Below are positions 14,936 to 18,119 of a DNA stretch of 18,119 nucleotides, piece by piece. A model generated the notes under the pieces. The model saw only the letters and a program-made list of their open reading frames with translations, searched no databases and had not been told where the DNA came from. A program made the position numbers and the translations under genes. Numbering within the stretch: position 1 is the stretch's first letter; every line of letters starts with the position of its first letter. The DNA is from Porticoccaceae bacterium (GTDB lineage: Bacteria > Pseudomonadota > Gammaproteobacteria > Pseudomonadales > Porticoccaceae). Where the stretch lies: positions 54,831-72,949 of the forward strand of contig PBJN01000005.1 of assembly GCA_002720735.1 (NCBI GenBank). Reading direction: 5' to 3'.

Positions 14936-14957
14936 TTTTATTAATAGTAAACATTAT
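14936..14957 (+). promoter_or_regulatory. Shared 22-base upstream element, copy 2
   Basis: Twenty of 22 bases match the element at 11971-11992. It ends 30 bases before the second sulfatase ATG, close to the 26 bases seen at the first, and lies in the divergent gap that also serves the ADP-ribosylglycohydrolase-fold gene. An additional GTAAAC occurs at 14918-14923. Confidence 0.5.
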
Positions 14958-14987
14958 ACAATGCACCATATCTAGGATTTAAAAAAA

Positions 14988-16529
14988 ATGAAAATTTCCT
15001 GTTCAAAAAAAAAGCTTAATTCATTAAAAAAGTCATTTTTAGTGACAATTTCAGTCCTAACGCTATTGAACTGTTCAGTCAATGTTCGGCAGAATCAGAC
15101 TGCTAACCCTCCTAACTTTATTTTTGTGCTCACTGATGACCAAACTGTAGATACAATCAGAGCATTAGGAAATTACGATATAAACACACCCCACATTGAC
15201 AGCCTTGTAAAGGAGGGGACCAGCTTTACACACGTGTTTAATCAGGGGTCTTGGTCAGGGGCGGTATGCGCACCCAGCAGAAAAATGATTAATACCGGAC
15301 GTCATTTGCACAGAACAGGATATGGCCCGAAAACTGCAAAAAACGATCAGTTTAGATCGAAAATGATGGGAGAAATATTACAAGAAGAAGGTTACGAGAC
15401 TTTTATTACTGGAAAGTGGCATATCGATGAGGAGTCATTAAGACGAAGTTTTTCTCTTGGTAAGTCAATTTTTATGCCAGTCCGAACGGGCATGTCTTTT
15501 GAAGAGAGGGGGGGGCAGTATAGTCCACTTGTTGCAGACTACGACGGGAATGATCAAAATCCCCAGAATTTTCAGCAGCGAAGAGAGATGAAGCTCAGCA
15601 GTGAGCTATTTGCAGATGCCGCCATAGGATATTTAGAATCAAAAGAGCGTCGTAATTCGAAACCATTCTTTATATATCTATCTTTTCTAACACCTCATGA
15701 TCCACGGCAAGCACCTCCCGAGTTCATTAACATGTATCCTCCTGAAAATATTCCCATCCCCCCAAACATGTTGCCTGAACATCCTTTTGATGAGGGTGAC
15801 CATAACATTCGAGATGAAGTTCTCTTGGCATTTCCGAGGACTGAATCGTCGATTAAGTGGTATATTGCACAATATTATGCGGTCATATCCCACCTAGATG
15901 CACAAGTCGGAAGACTGCTGGATGCACTAGACACCACAGGGTTTCGCGACAATACTTATATAATTTTCACGTCAGATAATGGTATAGCTAACGGCCAACA
16001 CGGTCTCCTGGGAAAGCAAAATCAGTATGATCATAGCGTTCGCGTTCCTTTTATAATAACAGGGCCCGATATAAAACGCGGCGAAAAGAAGACAGGCATG
16101 TTCTACATACACAGTGTATTACCAACAGTACTTGAGTTAGCTGGCGTTGAAATACCAAACACGGTGGATAGCAAAAGTATTGTTCCACTACTGCGTGAAG
16201 AAAAAAACACCGTCCATGACGTGATTTACGGATCTTATAAACACTTCCAGAGGATGGTCAGAACTGAAAGTCACAAGCTAATTTACTATCCTATGCTGGA
16301 GAAATATCAGTTATTTGACCTACGTGTAGACCCCAATGAGATGAATGATATTTCTAATAACCCTGAAAATTTTGATATTATAACTACGTTAATGTCAGAG
16401 TTAGAGCAACTAAAAATTCTGGTAGGCGACCCTCTTAAAAATGATGAGCCCGAGGAGAGTTACGCATCCTATGCGGAAAAATATAAACACTATGCGACTC
16501 ATCCAAGACGTAGTATTAATAAAGAATAG
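14988..16529 (+). CDS. S1-family sulfatase, Cys-type, lipoprotein
   Basis: A 513-residue sulfatase clearly paralogous to the one at 12019-13560. The formylglycine signature is V-C94-A-P-S-R98-KMINTGR, with LTDDQ (D50, D51), GKWH (K143, H145), TPHDP (H237), TSDNG (D330, N331) and LGKQ (K343). The N-terminus is Lys-rich, then hydrophobic, and ends LLNC with Cys29 as the lipid attachment site and Ser at +2, so an outer-membrane lipoprotein is expected. It lacks part of the 166-200 region in alignment with its paralog, which may change substrate choice. The ATG at 14988 follows AGGA at about 11 bases. Fuconolactonase starts 14 bases after its stop, so the two form an operon linking desulfation with fucose catabolism. 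Sulfatase maturation enzymes are not in the window. Confidence 0.93.
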   Translation: MKISCSKKKLNSLKKSFLVTISVLTLLNCSVNVRQNQTANPPNFIFVLTDDQTVDTIRALGNYDINTPHIDSLVKEGTSFTHVFNQGSWSGAVCAPSRKMINTGRHLHRTGYGPKTAKNDQFRSKMMGEILQEEGYETFITGKWHIDEESLRRSFSLGKSIFMPVRTGMSFEERGGQYSPLVADYDGNDQNPQNFQQRREMKLSSELFADAAIGYLESKERRNSKPFFIYLSFLTPHDPRQAPPEFINMYPPENIPIPPNMLPEHPFDEGDHNIRDEVLLAFPRTESSIKWYIAQYYAVISHLDAQVGRLLDALDTTGFRDNTYIIFTSDNGIANGQHGLLGKQNQYDHSVRVPFIITGPDIKRGEKKTGMFYIHSVLPTVLELAGVEIPNTVDSKSIVPLLREEKNTVHDVIYGSYKHFQRMVRTESHKLIYYPMLEKYQLFDLRVDPNEMNDISNNPENFDIITTLMSELEQLKILVGDPLKNDEPEESYASYAEKYKHYATHPRRSINKE

Positions 16530-16543
16530 TTAGGACATCAGAC

Positions 16544-17377
16544 ATGGATATTGATACACACAATCATTTCTGGATATACAACCCTTCGGAATATGATTGG
16601 ATTGATGGATCAATGTCGTTGCTCAAGCGGAACTATTTACCTGAGGAGTTCTCCAATGTTCTAACCAACGCAAAGATCGGGGGGTGTATTGCCGTTCAAG
16701 CCAGACAGTCTTATGCAGAGACCGACTGGCTTCTAAAGTTAAGCGATGAGTTTAACATCATAAAAGGTGTTGTTGGTTGGGTAGATGTGTGTAGTGTTAA
16801 TCTGCATGAATTTCTGGAACAAAAGCATCAACATCATAAGTTGAAAGGTTTTCGTCATGTGCTTCAGGGAGAGGAAGATGATTTTATGCTTCACCCTGAC
16901 TTCATTAGAGGGATAAAAATATTAAGTGAACATGACTATTGCTATGAAATTTTAGTTTATGAAAATCAGCTAAAGTCTGTCAGAAAACTGCTGGATCAAC
17001 TTCCTGAAATGCGTCTTGTGATTGACCACATAGCCAAGCCAAACATAAAAGCTAAACCAGACCGAGATTGGATTCAAAATATAAAAGCCATCGCACTTCA
17101 TAAGCACGTCTACTGCAAACTTTCAGGAATGGTAACTGAGGCTGATTGGGCAAACTGGACTCCAGAGATTATCTTTCCATTCATTGAACACACAATTACA
17201 TGTTTTGGCGAGAATAGAGTCATGTATGGCTCTGACTGGCCCGTTTGTCTTGTTGCAGCAAAATATAATGAAGTCAAAAATTTGCTCGAGCAATATCTAG
17301 CAATGCATTTTAAAAATTCCCGAGATAAAATTTTTGGCTCTAATGCCAAGAAATTCTACAGATTAATTGACTGTTAA
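16544..17377 (+). CDS. L-fucono-1,5-lactonase (amidohydrolase superfamily)
   Basis: A 277-residue TIM-barrel amidohydrolase of the COG3618 lactonase group. It begins MDIDTHNHFW with H6-x-H8, then KGFRHVLQ (101-108), LVIDHIAKP (158-166, H162), CKLSGMVTEA (191-200) and MYGSDWPVC (227-235, D231). This set is typical of L-fuconolactonases, which hydrolyse L-fucono-1,5-lactone to L-fuconate in the non-phosphorylating L-fucose pathway in the cytoplasm. Related 6-deoxy-sugar lactonases (for example for L-rhamnono-lactone) are the alternative; the locus favours fucose. No signal peptide. The ATG at 16544 has AGGA 8 bases upstream and follows the sulfatase stop by 14 bases. The partner L-fucose dehydrogenase and fuconate dehydratase are not visible in this window. 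Confidence 0.92.
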   Translation: MDIDTHNHFWIYNPSEYDWIDGSMSLLKRNYLPEEFSNVLTNAKIGGCIAVQARQSYAETDWLLKLSDEFNIIKGVVGWVDVCSVNLHEFLEQKHQHHKLKGFRHVLQGEEDDFMLHPDFIRGIKILSEHDYCYEILVYENQLKSVRKLLDQLPEMRLVIDHIAKPNIKAKPDRDWIQNIKAIALHKHVYCKLSGMVTEADWANWTPEIIFPFIEHTITCFGENRVMYGSDWPVCLVAAKYNEVKNLLEQYLAMHFKNSRDKIFGSNAKKFYRLIDC

Positions 17378-17410
17378 AACTGCTTTAAACTTGTTTGCTA
17401 GATTTACAGC

Positions 17411-17433
17411 AAGAAAAAGGCTTATCAGAGCCT
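17411..17433 (-). terminator. Intrinsic terminator of the mannitol dehydrogenase family gene
   Basis: Read on the minus strand: AGGCT, loop CTGATA, AGCCT, then TTTTTCTT. The 5-base stem can extend with G-U and A-U pairs into the T run. It lies 30 bases beyond the stop at 17463, in the gap between two convergent genes. On the plus strand it lacks a T tract, so it probably acts only on the minus-strand transcript. Confidence 0.6.
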
Positions 17434-17462
17434 CTCCGCCTGATCCAGTACAGGAAATCATG

Positions 17463-18119
17463 CTAAGTGCAATTATATTTTTTTAATGTTGACAAGGGAT
17501 CTTCCTTAAGTTCGAGGAAATACCTCAGAACTGCGTGCCTAAATGATGAGTTATCAACCAAGTATTTAGGGAAGACTTGCTCTAGAGCCAAAAATGCATC
17601 AACTTGCTCTCCGTTCTGTGGTGTTGTTAGAACGATAGCCCTCAGCTCATCCTCGATAGGGTCCACGATCGGAACATCACTAGATATCATAAGTTCAATC
17701 AGAATCATCCAAGAAGATATTGCCAGACAAAGACCGTCACAAGGATTTTCCAAACGATAATTGTCTTGTAAGGTGTCTAAAATACGAACTGGAATTTTTT
17801 TACTACTGTCCCAAGCAATTTGAGACAAAAAATGATGGATTTGAGTGTTTTTAAAGCGCTGCAGTATAGCGGTTGAGTATGTTTGAACATCTAGGCCCTC
17901 TGGTGCCGCCAAGGAGGGAATTATTTCCAAATCCAACAACTTTTGAACATAATCACTTATCGGTTTATTCTCTAATGCTTCAGCTACAGTCTCAAAACCC
18001 GAAATCAGCCCTACAAAAGCAATACTAGAGTGCAAACCATTAAGAATTTTTAGTTTACAAGATTCGTATTTTTTAACATCTGCTCCGAAAATCGCGCCAA
18101 CAGAGTCCCAGGGAGGAAG
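17463..18119 (-). CDS. Mannitol dehydrogenase/fructuronate reductase family oxidoreductase, 3' part (5' end beyond window)
   Basis: The reading frame continues without a stop to the last base of the window, giving the C-terminal 218 residues of a family whose members run about 450-500. The first visible residues are LPPWDSVGAIFGADV, followed by the catalytic pattern K-LKIL-N-GL-H (K-x4-N-x2-H) known from polyol-specific long-chain dehydrogenases, then HSSIAFVG and the helical C-terminal domain. An internal TTG at 18035 is not the start. Family members reduce or oxidise C2 of mannitol, fructuronate (mannonate) or tagaturonate; the exact substrate cannot be told without the N-terminal half. It converges on the fuconolactonase gene. 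A role in uronate use from the same polysaccharide is possible, but inference only. Confidence 0.9.
   Translation of the reverse strand, partial: LPPWDSVGAIFGADVKKYESCKLKILNGLHSSIAFVGLISGFETVAEALENKPISDYVQKLLDLEIIPSLAAPEGLDVQTYSTAILQRFKNTQIHHFLSQIAWDSSKKIPVRILDTLQDNYRLENPCDGLCLAISSWMILIELMISSDVPIVDPIEDELRAIVLTTPQNGEQVDAFLALEQVFPKYLVDNSSFRHAVLRYFLELKEDPLSTLKKYNCT

Overview
The window looks like chromosomal DNA of a marine, probably gammaproteobacterial, polysaccharide degrader. The evidence is an elongator tRNA-Met with the enterobacterial/gammaproteobacterial type of sequence, Gram-negative lipoprotein and Sec signals on the secreted enzymes, a FucP-type transporter, and enzymes expected for a sulfated, fucose-rich polymer such as algal fucoidan. 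The taxonomic placement is inference; no marker gene in the window settles it.

Region 1 (34-4438) appears to be a small, decayed genomic island integrated at the 3' end of tRNA-Met. The tRNA is intact (34-110). Its last 40 bases (71-110) recur in degenerate form at 4399-4438 in the same orientation. A remnant of a tyrosine-recombinase C-terminus lies just inside the tRNA end (235-438, minus strand). The cargo is three overlapping minus-strand genes: an extended-SDR/NAD-epimerase-like protein, a protein with a nucleotidyltransferase-like GS...DxD motif, and a class I methyltransferase. I cannot name their pathway. The rest of the island (3361-4398) shows no convincing gene.

Region 2 (4439-6067) is an AT-rich gap of about 700 bases followed by a FadR/FCD-type GntR regulator with two tandem winged-helix segments.

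Region 3 (6198-17377) is a fucose/sulfated-fucan utilisation locus. A minus-strand operon, read from 11853 down to 6198, encodes a lipoprotein GH29 alpha-L-fucosidase, a RhaM-type sugar mutarotase, a FucP-like L-fucose/H+ symporter and an exported right-handed beta-helix protein. Divergent from it is a Cys-type S1 sulfatase. Further right come an exported ADP-ribosylglycohydrolase-fold protein on the minus strand, a second homologous sulfatase that is a lipoprotein, and an L-fucono-1,5-lactonase. The simplest model is this: sulfatases, fucosidase and perhaps the beta-helix and ADP-ribosylglycohydrolase-fold proteins act outside the inner membrane to release L-fucose. FucP imports it, the mutarotase equilibrates anomers, and lactonase opens L-fuconolactone in the non-phosphorylating pathway. 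The fucose dehydrogenase, fuconate dehydratase and later enzymes are not in this window. A nearly identical 22-base element precedes both sulfatase genes and may mark shared control.

Region 4 (17411-18119) holds the 3' part of a mannitol dehydrogenase/fructuronate reductase family gene on the minus strand, cut by the window edge, with a likely intrinsic terminator behind it.
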